Shown here piece by piece: positions 7,890 through 16,650 of a DNA stretch of 64,000 nt. The DNA is from a bacterium (GTDB lineage Bacteria; Planctomycetota; JAFGQW01). The DNA lies in the NCBI GenBank assembly GCA_030426805.1, contig JAUHXU010000003.1, positions 729,488 through 793,487 on the forward strand, in the 5' to 3' direction. Position numbers and translations under genes: made by a program. Positions within the stretch are counted from its first letter, which is position 1; the number at the start of each line of letters is the position of its first letter. The notes beneath the pieces are model-generated. The model was given only the letters and a program-made list of their open reading frames with translations. It was not told where the DNA came from and made no database searches.

Positions 7890-8978
7890 CTACCCGTCGC
7901 GCGGCCACAGCTCGCCGTTGCCGACCCACATCGCGAAGTAGGGGTTCGCCTTCCCGCGTTCGCGGAGCACGACGACGAACGGCCCGGCGAACACGAGCCG
8001 CTTCTGCGGGACCGCCGACATCACGCCCACGGCGTACGTCGACTCGAGCGTGACGCCCTCCTCGTTCATCTCGAACCGGATGCGCTGAAACGCGCGCCCG
8101 ATCGATGCGCCGGCGAACCCGTCGTTCGCGAGGCGCTTGCCGGCGATATCGCGGTAGTCGTGCGTCAGGTCGAAGTCGAATCGCGGAATCGAAAGCACGT
8201 CGCCGGCACCGAGCTGCTCCGCCGGCGCCGTCGCGACCCGCGCGAGCGCCGCATCGACCGTCGCGCGCAACGTCGCGGCCGGCGCGAGTCGCGCGAGCAC
8301 CACCTCGTCCCCTTCCTTCGTGTCGACGACGACTGCGAAGTCCTCCGGCGACGTGTAGCCGTGGATGCGGACCTGCTTGCGAAGCTCCCGATGGCGGGCG
8401 TCGCCGTTGTCGTAGTCGTCGACGCCGAACGAAGCCACGCGGGCCTCGCCGCCGGACCACACGAAGCGCAGCCGCTCGTCGAAGCGGTCGAACGGCGTCG
8501 GGAATCGCAGCGCTTTCTGCAGTCGCGCGTACGCGACGATCGCGTCCGGCGGTAGCGCCCGGAAGCTCGCGAGCAACGGCTCGCTCGCGTTGAACCGCGC
8601 ACGGACCGCGCGCTCGATACGATCGATCACGCCGTCGGACACGCGTCCCGCGTCGCACACGCGCGCGGCGGCCGCAACGTCGTCGGGCCCGACCGGCGAG
8701 CGGTTCAGCGCGTCGACCCACGCCGGACCGTCGGTGACCGCGACCGGGCCGCCGAGTTGCTCGGTGAGCGCGCGCCACGCGAGCGGCGCGGTCGCGCACC
8801 ACAGTGTGTTCTTCGTCGGATCCAGCGGGGACTCGAGGGGAGCGACGAACGTCGTCGACGCGAGGGCGTCGGTCGACGACACGATCCGGACGTCGGTCCG
8901 CGCGCAGCCGACGAGCGCGCAGAGGAGCGCGCAGCGGAGCGCGAAGACCAGCGCGCCGTAACGGTTGCGATGCATCAT
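7890..8978 (-). CDS. Serpin-like lipoprotein
   Basis: This 362-residue protein starts at ATG 8978 behind GGAGG. The signal peptide ends in LVGC, so Cys25 is probably lipidated. Several serpin landmarks appear in the right order. SIPRFDFDLTHDYRDI (263-278) matches the serpin PKFxFexsyDL strand. FQRIRFEMNEEG (297-308) matches the breach and hinge (F-EVNEEGTEA). FAGPFVVVLRE (330-340) matches the FxADRPFlFlIre C-terminal strand. From hinge Gly308 to the GPF motif there are 21 residues, close to the usual reactive-loop length. The hinge positions normally filled by alanines read VTLEST, so loop insertion and protease inhibition are doubtful. The fold assignment is inference. Confidence 0.6.
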   Translation of the reverse strand: MMHRNRYGALVFALRCALLCALVGCARTDVRIVSSTDALASTTFVAPLESPLDPTKNTLWCATAPLAWRALTEQLGGPVAVTDGPAWVDALNRSPVGPDDVAAAARVCDAGRVSDGVIDRIERAVRARFNASEPLLASFRALPPDAIVAYARLQKALRFPTPFDRFDERLRFVWSGGEARVASFGVDDYDNGDARHRELRKQVRIHGYTSPEDFAVVVDTKEGDEVVLARLAPAATLRATVDAALARVATAPAEQLGAGDVLSIPRFDFDLTHDYRDIAGKRLANDGFAGASIGRAFQRIRFEMNEEGVTLESTYAVGVMSAVPQKRLVFAGPFVVVLRERGKANPYFAMWVGNGELWPRDG

Positions 8979-9007
8979 CGGGGGGTCCTCCGTCGGGTGA
9001 GGGGCGC

Positions 9008-9727
9008 TCAGAGGCCGTCGTGCCGCGTCGGGTTCCCGCTTTCCGGGGGATTCTCGGCGAATGCGGCGGCGCGGTCGATCGCTACCGGCAGGCTCGTGAT
9101 CAGCGCTTGCATCGCGTCGGTCTGGCGTTCGATGTGGGTGATCGCGTCGCGGTAGCGTTCGCGCAGGTCGACGAGATAGCCGTGGAGCAGCGGCTCGCGA
9201 CGCTCGAACAGGAGCGGCCCGAAGTGCCACGTGTCGTCGTAGGGGCGCTCCTCGCCCGGTTCGACCGCGGATGCGAGCGTGTAGCGGCCGCCGTCGCGCG
9301 TGAGGCGTTCGTCGACGACCCGCCAACCCGCATCGGCGAGACGCGGCTTCAGATAGCCGAAGTTGCTGACCGGCCCGAACACGATCCGCCGCAGCCCGCG
9401 CACGACGTCCGGCGCCGCGTCGAGCAGTGTCCAGATCTTGCGTTCCGCGAGCCCGGACAGCACGACGCACTCGACCTCGGCCGGGGCCAGGGCGCGCAGC
9501 CCGTCACCATGGCGCAGCTCGATCCGCCCCCGCACGGCCGGGTCCCCGAACCGCACGTCCCGGTCGAACCGGGCGGCCGCGTCCGCCTGCCGGTCGACGC
9601 CGATCAGGCGGGCGTGCGGGCGCGCGTAGGCCAGGTCGCGCAGCAGGTGGCCGTGGTCGTAGCCCACGTCCGCGACCGCGCCGACGTCGTGTGGGACCAT
9701 CTCGAGCAGCGCGCCGAGTCGCGTCAC
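9008..9727 (-). CDS. trmK: TrmK-family SAM-dependent tRNA methyltransferase
   Basis: Starting from GTG at 9727 this gives 239 residues. It opens with RLGALLEMVPHDVGAVADVG, as in TrmK (tRNA adenine-22 N1 methyltransferase), whose SAM-binding motif is VADxGxDHaxL; here it reads VADVGYDHGHLL. The acidic end of the second strand is LIGVDRQ. The GTG overlaps the stop of the DUF2017 gene, so translation is coupled. Length agrees with the family (about 225-240). Substrate specificity is taken from the family and not shown here; the protein lacks the classical NPPF motif, as expected for TrmK. Confidence 0.75.
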   Translation of the reverse strand: MTRLGALLEMVPHDVGAVADVGYDHGHLLRDLAYARPHARLIGVDRQADAAARFDRDVRFGDPAVRGRIELRHGDGLRALAPAEVECVVLSGLAERKIWTLLDAAPDVVRGLRRIVFGPVSNFGYLKPRLADAGWRVVDERLTRDGGRYTLASAVEPGEERPYDDTWHFGPLLFERREPLLHGYLVDLRERYRDAITHIERQTDAMQALITSLPVAIDRAAAFAENPPESGNPTRHDGL

Positions 9728-10212
9728 GCGGGATCGTCCGACGCGGCCGCGCGAATCAGCATCTCCTGCAGCAGGCCGTAGTAGTGCAGGTGCAGCGCCG
9801 CCCGGGCGCGCGCCGGGGCGCCGATCGCGGCCGGGTCGGCCTCGACCTCCGCCGAGGTGAGGCCGTGGGTGATGAACAGGATGTGGCGCGCGGCGTTCAG
9901 CCCGGAAAGCCACGCCGCACGATGGGCCTCGGGGATCGACAGGCGAAGGGCGCGCGGCCTCCCGGCGAGCCCGGCGAGGTCGCCGGCAATCGTCCGCTGG
10001 CGCGACTCGAAGAGGTGGGCCAGCTCCGGCTCGGCCGACCGCTGCCAATCGGCTTCGTCCGCCTCGTCATCGTAGGTCCGCGGCACGCGCCAGTCCGCAA
10101 CGGCCGGGTCCTCGGACGCGAGCAGCCCCGGAATCGCGCGGAGCGCATCGGCGACGTCGCCCGGGATCCGGCTCAGCAGGAGCGTCTTGTCGGGCAATCG
10201 CCGAAGACGCAT
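9724..10212 (-). CDS. DUF2017-like protein encoded next to clpS
   Basis: From ATG 10212 this gives 162 residues, soluble and mostly helical, with MRLRRLPDKTLLLSRIPGDV at the start and LHYYGLLQEMLIRA near the end. The start overlaps the stop of clpS as TGATG. Actinobacteria carry a DUF2017 gene just after clpS, and size, helical character and position here agree with that, though the sequence match is by eye. The tight coupling suggests a role linked to the N-degron/Clp protease pathway. A longer reading upstream to 10302 overlaps clpS and is not favoured. Confidence 0.62.
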   Translation of the reverse strand: MRLRRLPDKTLLLSRIPGDVADALRAIPGLLASEDPAVADWRVPRTYDDEADEADWQRSAEPELAHLFESRQRTIAGDLAGLAGRPRALRLSIPEAHRAAWLSGLNAARHILFITHGLTSAEVEADPAAIGAPARARAALHLHYYGLLQEMLIRAAASDDPA

Positions 10213-10535
10213 CAGTCGTCCACGCGCTCGAGCGTCGTCCGCAGGTGGCGACCCTTGAGCTTCTGCGCGTAGACCTCGGCCCGCTCGCGCCCGCCGGTCC
10301 ACACGATCGCGCGGCCCTGCGTGTGGACCTCCATCATCAGACGATGCGCTTTCTCCCGCGCGTATCCGAAGATCTCCATGAGCGCGTGGGTCACGTAGCT
10401 CATCAGGGTGACCGGATCGTCGTGCACGATCACGTTCCAGGGGCGGGCGGTTCGCGTCTCGGTGACCGTCTCGACGACGGTGTCGACGCCGGAATCGGCT
10501 CCGCGCGCGCTGCGGGTCGACGAAGCCCTGTTCAT
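10212..10535 (-). CDS. clpS: ATP-dependent Clp protease adaptor ClpS
   Basis: This 107-residue protein starts at ATG 10535. The core begins with PWNVIVHDDPVTLMSYVTHA, the conserved ClpS opening in which the N-degron pocket residues Asn-Asp-Asp lie. It continues with AHRLMMEVHTQGRAIVWTG and ends AEVYAQKLKGRHLRTTLE. ClpS delivers proteins with bulky hydrophobic N-terminal residues to ClpA or ClpC. The N-terminal 32 residues are a variable extension, normal for the family. It heads a three-gene coupled cluster and is divergent from the GT-C gene, 17 bases away. Confidence 0.93.
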   Translation of the reverse strand: MNRASSTRSARGADSGVDTVVETVTETRTARPWNVIVHDDPVTLMSYVTHALMEIFGYAREKAHRLMMEVHTQGRAIVWTGGRERAEVYAQKLKGRHLRTTLERVDD

Positions 10536-10552
10536 GGCGCTACGATACTGCC

Positions 10553-12565
10553 ATGAACCGTCGCGAGCAACCCGCACGCGCGATCGCCTGGGCGCTCGCG
10601 ATCGTCGCTGCCGGCGCGTCCGCGACGGCACTGACCGCGGCGCTCGGCCACGCGTTGCTGTCCGACGACTGGGGACTCTTCCGGAACCTCGGCGCGGACG
10701 GGATCGCCGCGGATTTCACGCGCACGTGGCTCGGCCAGTCCGCGGTCTACTACCGCCCGCTCGCGACCGTCGCGCTGACGCTCGACTGGCTCGCATTCGG
10801 CACGATGCCGCTCGGCTACCACATCACCGCGCTCGTCTGGTGGTGTGCCGTCGCCGCCGCGGCCGCCGCCTACGCGCACCGCCTCGCGGACGGCGCGCCG
10901 CTCGCCGCGCCGATCGCCTTCGGCCTGTGCTGGCTGAACCCGATCATCGTCGAACCGGTCGGCTGGATCTGCTGCCGCACCGTGCTGATGGCGGCGCTGT
11001 TCGCGCTGTTGAGCGCCCTCGCGGCCGGGCGCTTCGCGCGGTCGGGCGGTGTCGGCATCGCCGCCGTCGCCGCGCTCGCCCACGTCGCGGCCCTGCTGTC
11101 GAAGGAGGACGGGCTGCTCGTGCCGGCGCTGTCGCTCGTGCTCGCGGCGCGCGCCGGCCTCGGCCGACGCTTCTGGACCCTCGTCGCGCTGCACGGCGTC
11201 GTGACGATCGCCTACGTGCTGTGGCGAAGCGCGATCGACGCGCCGCTGATCGCCGGCGAACACGCGGCGCGCCTCGCCCCCGGCGCTTGGGGCGGATCCG
11301 CTGCGACGCTGATCGAGCTCGCCGCGCTCGCGACGGCCCCCCGCGTCGACGCGACCTGGCCGGCCTTCGTCGTCGGCGCCGCAATGCTCGCGCTCCTCGC
11401 CGCGCGCCCCGGCTGGACGCGGACCGTCGCGGTCGTCGCGCTCGTCCTCGGCTGCCTGCCGGCCACGCTCCACGCGCAGATCGACGTCGTCCACGGGTCG
11501 CGCCTGCTGACGTTCGCGGCGGTCGCGGTTGCGATCGGGATCGCGACGTGGGCGGCGGTGTCACCGCGCGTCGGCCGGTTCGCGGTGGCCGCGATCGCGG
11601 TCGCGTGGGTCGCGGTCGGCCTACCGGTGCTCGACCGGTGGCGGGCCGCCGGCGACGAGGCGCGCGACGTCGCCGAAGCGCTGACCGCGCTCCACGATCG
11701 CGTGCCGCCGGACGAGCCGATTCTCTTCGTCGACTCGCCGCGCTTTCGCGACGGCGTGCCGGTGCTCGATCAGACGATCGACGCGATCCTGAGCCCGCCG
11801 TTCGTCGATCGACCGCGCGCACTCGCGGCGGTGTTCGACGCACTGGCGGGACGCATCGCGCGTGAGGAGGACCGTCGACCGATGCGGCACGTCGAGTGGC
11901 ACGACGGCACGCTCTACGACGCGCCGCTGCCGCGCACGTCGATGCCACTGCCGACGTGGCGCGGATCCCGATCGCCGCGGATCGGTGTCTCACGCCTCGC
12001 GATGTCGGGCCTGCTCGTCGAGACGACGCCGATCGTCACGACGCTCACGTTCACGGTCGACGTCACCGGCCCCGTCGCGACGACGCTGACGATCCGGTCG
12101 ACCGCCGATGCCACCGGACGCCACGACCTCCGCTTCGGCACGGCACTCCACACGGCCGGCGTCGTGCGCATCGATCGGCTGTCCGTCCGCGCGGCGGGCG
12201 TCACGGTCGACGCGGTCGTTCCGGTCCGCGCGCCGCCGACGATCGAGTTGCGCGGCGGCATCCGCCAGATCGAGGACGACGTCGAGCTGTCGCTCGAGAC
12301 CGATCTTCACTGGCCGGTCGAGACCGACCGCATCAGCGTCCGAATTCACGCGCTGCGCTCGCTCGTCACGCGCATCGATCGCCCGGCGGCGACGTTCGTG
12401 CGGGACGAGGCCGGTCGACACTACCGGATCCGGGTGCCGCTCTCGAAGCTGCGCGAGGGCGGGATCCGTCCCGGCACCCACCTCTACATCACCGTGACGG
12501 GTCACGCCGACGGCGACCGGACGACGCTGTGGGACACGAGCGCGATCGCGATCCGGCTACCATGA
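10553..12565 (+). CDS. GT-C-fold membrane glycosyltransferase-like protein
   Basis: This 670-residue protein has about nine or ten membrane helices in residues 10-355. The first outside loop holds LSDDWGLFRNLG, whose paired aspartates correspond to the catalytic loop of GT-C enzymes. It is followed by YYRPLATVALTLDWLAFG and GYHITALVWW, a pattern shared by ArnT/PMT/TMTC-like proteins. SKEDGLLVPALSLV is also typical. The last 300 residues are soluble, with beta-rich sequence. It probably transfers a sugar from a lipid carrier to a lipid or protein outside the membrane. TACGAT at 10541-10546 ends six bases before the ATG, so the message may be leaderless. Confidence 0.75.
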   Translation: MNRREQPARAIAWALAIVAAGASATALTAALGHALLSDDWGLFRNLGADGIAADFTRTWLGQSAVYYRPLATVALTLDWLAFGTMPLGYHITALVWWCAVAAAAAAYAHRLADGAPLAAPIAFGLCWLNPIIVEPVGWICCRTVLMAALFALLSALAAGRFARSGGVGIAAVAALAHVAALLSKEDGLLVPALSLVLAARAGLGRRFWTLVALHGVVTIAYVLWRSAIDAPLIAGEHAARLAPGAWGGSAATLIELAALATAPRVDATWPAFVVGAAMLALLAARPGWTRTVAVVALVLGCLPATLHAQIDVVHGSRLLTFAAVAVAIGIATWAAVSPRVGRFAVAAIAVAWVAVGLPVLDRWRAAGDEARDVAEALTALHDRVPPDEPILFVDSPRFRDGVPVLDQTIDAILSPPFVDRPRALAAVFDALAGRIAREEDRRPMRHVEWHDGTLYDAPLPRTSMPLPTWRGSRSPRIGVSRLAMSGLLVETTPIVTTLTFTVDVTGPVATTLTIRSTADATGRHDLRFGTALHTAGVVRIDRLSVRAAGVTVDAVVPVRAPPTIELRGGIRQIEDDVELSLETDLHWPVETDRISVRIHALRSLVTRIDRPAATFVRDEAGRHYRIRVPLSKLREGGIRPGTHLYITVTGHADGDRTTLWDTSAIAIRLP

Positions 12566-12599
12566 GGCACGCGTCCCCAACTACAAGGAGCCGTTGCGG

Positions 12600-14849
12600 T
12601 TGAGTGCTCCCACCGACAAGACCGAGCAGTCCTTGAGGGCGGGTGAGCGGTCGGCCGACAAACCAGGGGTGATGTTGCAACCCGCGCAACCGCCCGCCAA
12701 GGCCACCGGGACCCTCGGCACGTTTCTCGGCGTCTTCACGCCGTCGATGCTGACGATCCTCGGCGTGATCATGTACCTGCGCTTCGGCTGGGTCATCGGC
12801 AACGCCGGCCTCGGCCACGCGCTGTTGATCATCGGGCTCGCGAACGCGATCACGTTCCTGACCGCGCTCAGCGTGTCGGCCGTCGCGACGAACATGCGCG
12901 TCGGCGCGGGCGGCGCGTACTACATCATCTCACGCAGCCTGGGGATCGAGATCGGTGGCGCGATCGGCATCCCGCTGTATCTGTCGCAGGCGCTGTCGGT
13001 GACGCTCTACGCGTTCGGTCTCGCCGAAGCGATGACTTACGTCTGGCCGACGCTGCCGCAGACGCCGATCGCGATCGCGACCGTCATCGGCGCGACGCTG
13101 ATCTCGATCAAAGGCGCCGAGCTGACGCTCAAGTTGCAGGTCCCGCTGCTCGTCCTCGTCGGGTTGTCGATCGTCTCGCTCGCGCTCGGCACGACGTTCG
13201 ATCACACGCCGACGATGGTCGGTCACTACGAGACCGAACCCGGCGGCTTCTGGGCGGTGTTCGCGATGTTCTTCCCGGCGGTGACCGGGATCATGGCCGG
13301 CGTCAGCATGTCCGGCGATCTGCGCGATCCGCGGCAATCGCTGCCGCGCGGGACGATCGCCGCGGTGCTGTGCGGCGCGGCGATCTACCTGGCGCTGCCG
13401 TTCGTGCTCGCGACGAGTGCGTCGCCGTCGGCCCTGCGGCAAGACGCGCTGATCTGGACGAAGATCGCGATCGTGCCCCTCGTCGTGATGCCGGGGCTGT
13501 TCTGCGCGATCCTGTCGTCGGCGATCGGCAGCATCCTCGGAGCGCCGCGCACGCTGCAGGCGATGGCGAACGATCGCCTGCTGCCGCGTTTCCTCGGCCG
13601 CACGACCGAGAGCGGCGAACCGGTCACCGCGATCCTGCTGTCCGCGGCGATCGCGCTCGGCGCGGTGGCACTCGGCGACCTGAACGCGGTCGCGCCGGTC
13701 GTCTCGATGTTCTTCCTGACGACCTACGGGATGGTCAACCTCGTCGCCGGCCTCGAGAAGTTCGTCGGCGATCCGTCCTACCGGCCGACGATGCGCGTGC
13801 ACTGGGCGGTGTCGTTCATCGGCGCGATCGCGTGCTTCGCGGTGATGTTCGTGATCAGCCCGACCGCGTGTATCGCCGCGGTCGTGATCGAGCTCGTGCT
13901 CTACTTCGGGCTGCGGCGGCGTGCGCTGAACGCGACGTGGGGCGACGTCCGGCACGGGCTGCTGCTGACGATCATTCGGCGGTGCCTGATCGGTCTGAAG
14001 TCGCTGCCGGCGCAGGCGCGCAACTGGCGCCCGAACATCCTCGTCTTCTCGGGCCACGCGTGGAAGCGCGTCGGACTGATCCGGCTCGCGTCGTGGCTGA
14101 CGGTGGATCGCGGAATCGTGACGGTGTGCAATCTGTTCGAGGGCGACCTCGACGAGCCGGTGGACATCCCGCGGCAGCGTGAGGAGATCGAGCGCGTGCT
14201 GCGCCAAGAGGGCATCACCGCGTTCGCCGAGGTCAGCGTCGTGCGCGATTTCGTCGACGGCGTCGTCGACATGGCGCAGGGCAACGGGATCGCGGGACTC
14301 GAGTCCAACACCGTGATGATGGGCTGGTCGGAGCACCGCCCGCTGCAGGTCGCGTCGCTCAAGATGCTGCGCAAGCTCACGAACCTGCACAAGTCGATGC
14401 TCCTGTGCCGGGTCGAGCAGTTCCCGCAACCGTCGGAGCGGCCGGAGATCGTGATCTGGTGGGGCGGCAAGCAGCGCAACGGCGACATGATGCTCCTGCT
14501 CGCCCACCAGCTGACGCTCAATCCCGAGTGGATCGCCGGCCGCATCGTCATCAAGAGCATCGCGTCGAGCGACGAGGCGCGGGCGGACATCCTGAAGAGC
14601 CTCGACGAGATGATCCCCGAGACGCGGATCCAGGCCGAGCGAAAAGTGATCGTCAAGTCCGATGGGCGAGGCGTCTTCGATCTGATCCACGAGGAGAGCC
14701 GGACCGCGGATCTGGTCCTGATGGGGCTCGCGGTCGTGCCCTCGGGCGAGGAGGAGGGCTACGCCGAGCGCATCGATGCGCTGATCGAGGGCCTGCCGCG
14801 CGTCGTGCTGGTGAAGAACTCGAGTCCGTTCTCCGGCGAGTTGATCTGA
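12600..14849 (+). CDS. Cation-chloride-cotransporter-like (SLC12, APC superfamily) permease
   Basis: Read from TTG 12600, nine bases after AAGGAG, this gives 749 residues; TTG 12594 is an alternative. Residues about 38-455 hold the APC fold with 12 helices. Helix 1 contains GVFTPSMLTILGVIMYLRFG, and AGVSMSGDLRDPRQSLPRGT with GSILGAPRTLQAMANDRLLP are characteristic of SLC12 Na-K-Cl cotransporters. The C-terminal 290 residues are cytoplasmic and resemble the bacterial CCC regulatory domain with a UspA-like fold. It likely moves K, Na or Cl together. Which ions are carried cannot be read here. A 20-base gap separates it from the GT-C stop, so co-transcription is likely. Confidence 0.85.
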   Translation: MSAPTDKTEQSLRAGERSADKPGVMLQPAQPPAKATGTLGTFLGVFTPSMLTILGVIMYLRFGWVIGNAGLGHALLIIGLANAITFLTALSVSAVATNMRVGAGGAYYIISRSLGIEIGGAIGIPLYLSQALSVTLYAFGLAEAMTYVWPTLPQTPIAIATVIGATLISIKGAELTLKLQVPLLVLVGLSIVSLALGTTFDHTPTMVGHYETEPGGFWAVFAMFFPAVTGIMAGVSMSGDLRDPRQSLPRGTIAAVLCGAAIYLALPFVLATSASPSALRQDALIWTKIAIVPLVVMPGLFCAILSSAIGSILGAPRTLQAMANDRLLPRFLGRTTESGEPVTAILLSAAIALGAVALGDLNAVAPVVSMFFLTTYGMVNLVAGLEKFVGDPSYRPTMRVHWAVSFIGAIACFAVMFVISPTACIAAVVIELVLYFGLRRRALNATWGDVRHGLLLTIIRRCLIGLKSLPAQARNWRPNILVFSGHAWKRVGLIRLASWLTVDRGIVTVCNLFEGDLDEPVDIPRQREEIERVLRQEGITAFAEVSVVRDFVDGVVDMAQGNGIAGLESNTVMMGWSEHRPLQVASLKMLRKLTNLHKSMLLCRVEQFPQPSERPEIVIWWGGKQRNGDMMLLLAHQLTLNPEWIAGRIVIKSIASSDEARADILKSLDEMIPETRIQAERKVIVKSDGRGVFDLIHEESRTADLVLMGLAVVPSGEEEGYAERIDALIEGLPRVVLVKNSSPFSGELI

Positions 14850-14862
14850 GCCGACAATCGGA

Positions 14863-14891
14863 TTGACACCCTCGAGTCCGGTTGTTAGGTT
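14863..14891 (+). promoter_or_regulatory. Sigma70-type promoter, TTGACA-N17-TAGGTT
   Basis: A perfect -35 TTGACA (14863-14868) is followed after 17 bases by TAGGTT (14886-14891). The porin start lies about 130 bases further on, giving a long leader. The same -10, TAGGTT, appears in the gyrA promoter (52408-52436). Confidence 0.75.
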
Positions 14892-15024
14892 TCCGGCCGT
14901 CGCAATCCCTGGCCACGGGACGACATCGGGCAATGCGGGAGGAAGCTCGGGCAGTGGTCCCCTCCCCCCCGTCCGTCCGTATCCGCGCCCCACGGCCGCC
15001 ATCGCATGAGGAGTTGGGCATCCG

Positions 15025-16401
15025 ATGACGTTGAAGACCGGAATCGCCGCGGCACTGACGCTGGTACTCGCCAGCGCGTCCGTGGCGAGTCAGAACGACG
15101 TGGAGGCCCGGCTGCAGCGGGCGCTCGACGAGATCGAGATCCTGAAAGGCCGCATCTCGCAGATGCAGTCGACGGGCGGGACGGTCAGCGCCGCCCAGCA
15201 GAGCAGCCTCGACGCCGCGATCGAGCGCGCCCTCGAAGAGAAGATCGAGCGCAACTTCATCGACGGCAAGTTGACGAAGTCCGGCAGCCCGATCCGCTTC
15301 TACGGCTTCATGCGGCTCGACGCCTACTACAACACGGCCCGCGCCAACAGCGTGATCGTGCCGATGTGGGTGCTGCCGGAGAACGACATCGCCGCGGACG
15401 ACAACGACGACGAGTTCGCGTTCGATCCGAACCTGACGCGTGTCGGGCTCGACGTCGATGCCGGCGAGATCGTCGGTGCCGAGGTGACCGGCAAGCTCGA
15501 GGTCGACTTCGCGAACGCCAGCGCGTCGCGTTCGCGCCCGACGCCGCGCATCCGGCTGGCCTACATCAACATGGACTTCGGCAGCCACTGGTTCCGGTTC
15601 GGCCAGGACTGGGACATCATCTCGCCGCTGTATCCGAGCATCAACTCGGAAGGCGTGATGTGGAACGCCGGTAACCTCGGCGATCGTCGCGCGGGCGCGA
15701 AGTTCGGCCTGACGACCGGCGGTGGCGAGGATGTCGAGATCAGCATGGTCGGTGGACTCCTGTTCGCCGGTGCGGTGAACAACCTCGACGCCGACGTCGT
15801 TGCGGCCGGTCCGTTCACCAGCTCGATCATCGACGGCTCCGACAGCGGCCTGCCGATGTTCCAGGGCCGCGTCGGCGTGAAGACCGATGCGCTGAACTTC
15901 GGGTTCTGGGGTCACTACGCGGTCTACGAGACCGACCACTCGTTCCCGGTCGGCATCGGCGGCACGACGCACCACAAGGCCTACAGCCTCGGCATCGACC
16001 TGCTCGTCAACCTCGGCGACACGCTGTCGCTCGCGGGTGAAGCGTGGCTCGGCGAGAACCTCTCCGACGTGCGCGGCGGCATCGGGCAGTCGATCAACCC
16101 GGTGACCGGCCGCGGAGTCGAGTCGGCCGGTGGCTGGGCCGAGGTCCGGGTGCAGGCGAGCGACATCGTTCGCGTGTCGGTCGGCGCGACGCTCGACGAC
16201 CCGCGCAACGACACGATCGCACCGGGTGGCGCGCGCCGGAACTGGACCGCCTACGTCGCGACGAAGCACGACTGGGGCGGCGGCTTCATGACCGGCCTCG
16301 ACATGATCTACTGGGAGACGGACTGGCGTCCGGGCGGCGCCAGCGGCGGCGGCGTCGGCAACATGTTGCGCTTCAACGCCTACACCCAGCTCAACTTCTG
16401 A
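15025..16401 (+). CDS. Outer-membrane porin with N-terminal coiled coil
   Basis: This 458-residue protein has a signal peptide of about 22 residues (ending SASVASQ). A heptad-rich helix follows at about 27-75 (ARLQRALDEIEILKGRISQM), resembling the stalk domain of S-layer-linked porins. A beta-barrel then begins at IRFYGFMRLDAYYNTARAN. Strands alternate aromatic and small residues, and the chain ends in Phe (YTQLNF), the signature for outer-membrane insertion. FRFGQDWDIISPLYPSINSE matches porins of the DcaP or carbohydrate-porin type. The substrate is unknown. A strong promoter lies at 14863-14891 and a hairpin follows the stop. AGGAG at 15008-15012 is 12 bases from the ATG, so initiation spacing is long. 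Confidence 0.82.
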   Translation: MTLKTGIAAALTLVLASASVASQNDVEARLQRALDEIEILKGRISQMQSTGGTVSAAQQSSLDAAIERALEEKIERNFIDGKLTKSGSPIRFYGFMRLDAYYNTARANSVIVPMWVLPENDIAADDNDDEFAFDPNLTRVGLDVDAGEIVGAEVTGKLEVDFANASASRSRPTPRIRLAYINMDFGSHWFRFGQDWDIISPLYPSINSEGVMWNAGNLGDRRAGAKFGLTTGGGEDVEISMVGGLLFAGAVNNLDADVVAAGPFTSSIIDGSDSGLPMFQGRVGVKTDALNFGFWGHYAVYETDHSFPVGIGGTTHHKAYSLGIDLLVNLGDTLSLAGEAWLGENLSDVRGGIGQSINPVTGRGVESAGGWAEVRVQASDIVRVSVGATLDDPRNDTIAPGGARRNWTAYVATKHDWGGGFMTGLDMIYWETDWRPGGASGGGVGNMLRFNAYTQLNF

Positions 16402-16417
16402 TCCGACCGACACCCAC

Positions 16418-16448
16418 CCACGAGCCGGTGCCTGGCGCCGGCTCGTGG
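16418..16448 (+). terminator. Hairpin downstream of the porin gene
   Basis: Arms CCACGAGCCGG (16418-16428) and CCGGCTCGTGG (16438-16448) pair perfectly over 11 bases around a nine-base loop. No T-run follows, so it is at best an imperfect terminator or an mRNA-stabilising end. Confidence 0.5.
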
Positions 16449-16502
16449 CACGTACGGGTTCGGACTCGACGGTCCGGATGAACCGCCGGGGGGCGCCCCT
16501 CG

Positions 16503-16531
16503 TTGACCTGACCCGATGGGGTCCCTACAAT
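16503..16531 (+). promoter_or_regulatory. Sigma70-type promoter, TTGACC-N17-TACAAT
   Basis: The -35 is TTGACC at 16503-16508 and the -10 is TACAAT at 16526-16531, spaced by 17. It lies 120 bases upstream of the TPR-protein ATG at 16651, which suggests a leader of about 113 bases. Confidence 0.75.
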
Positions 16532-16650
16532 CCAGACGGTCTGACAGAAAAGAAGTTGTGACGCGCGATCCGTCGGCCACCGTCGCCGACCCCGCTCGAT
16601 CGCGATCCACCGTGGGCGCTCATGCGCCTGATCTCGGGAGAAAACGACCC

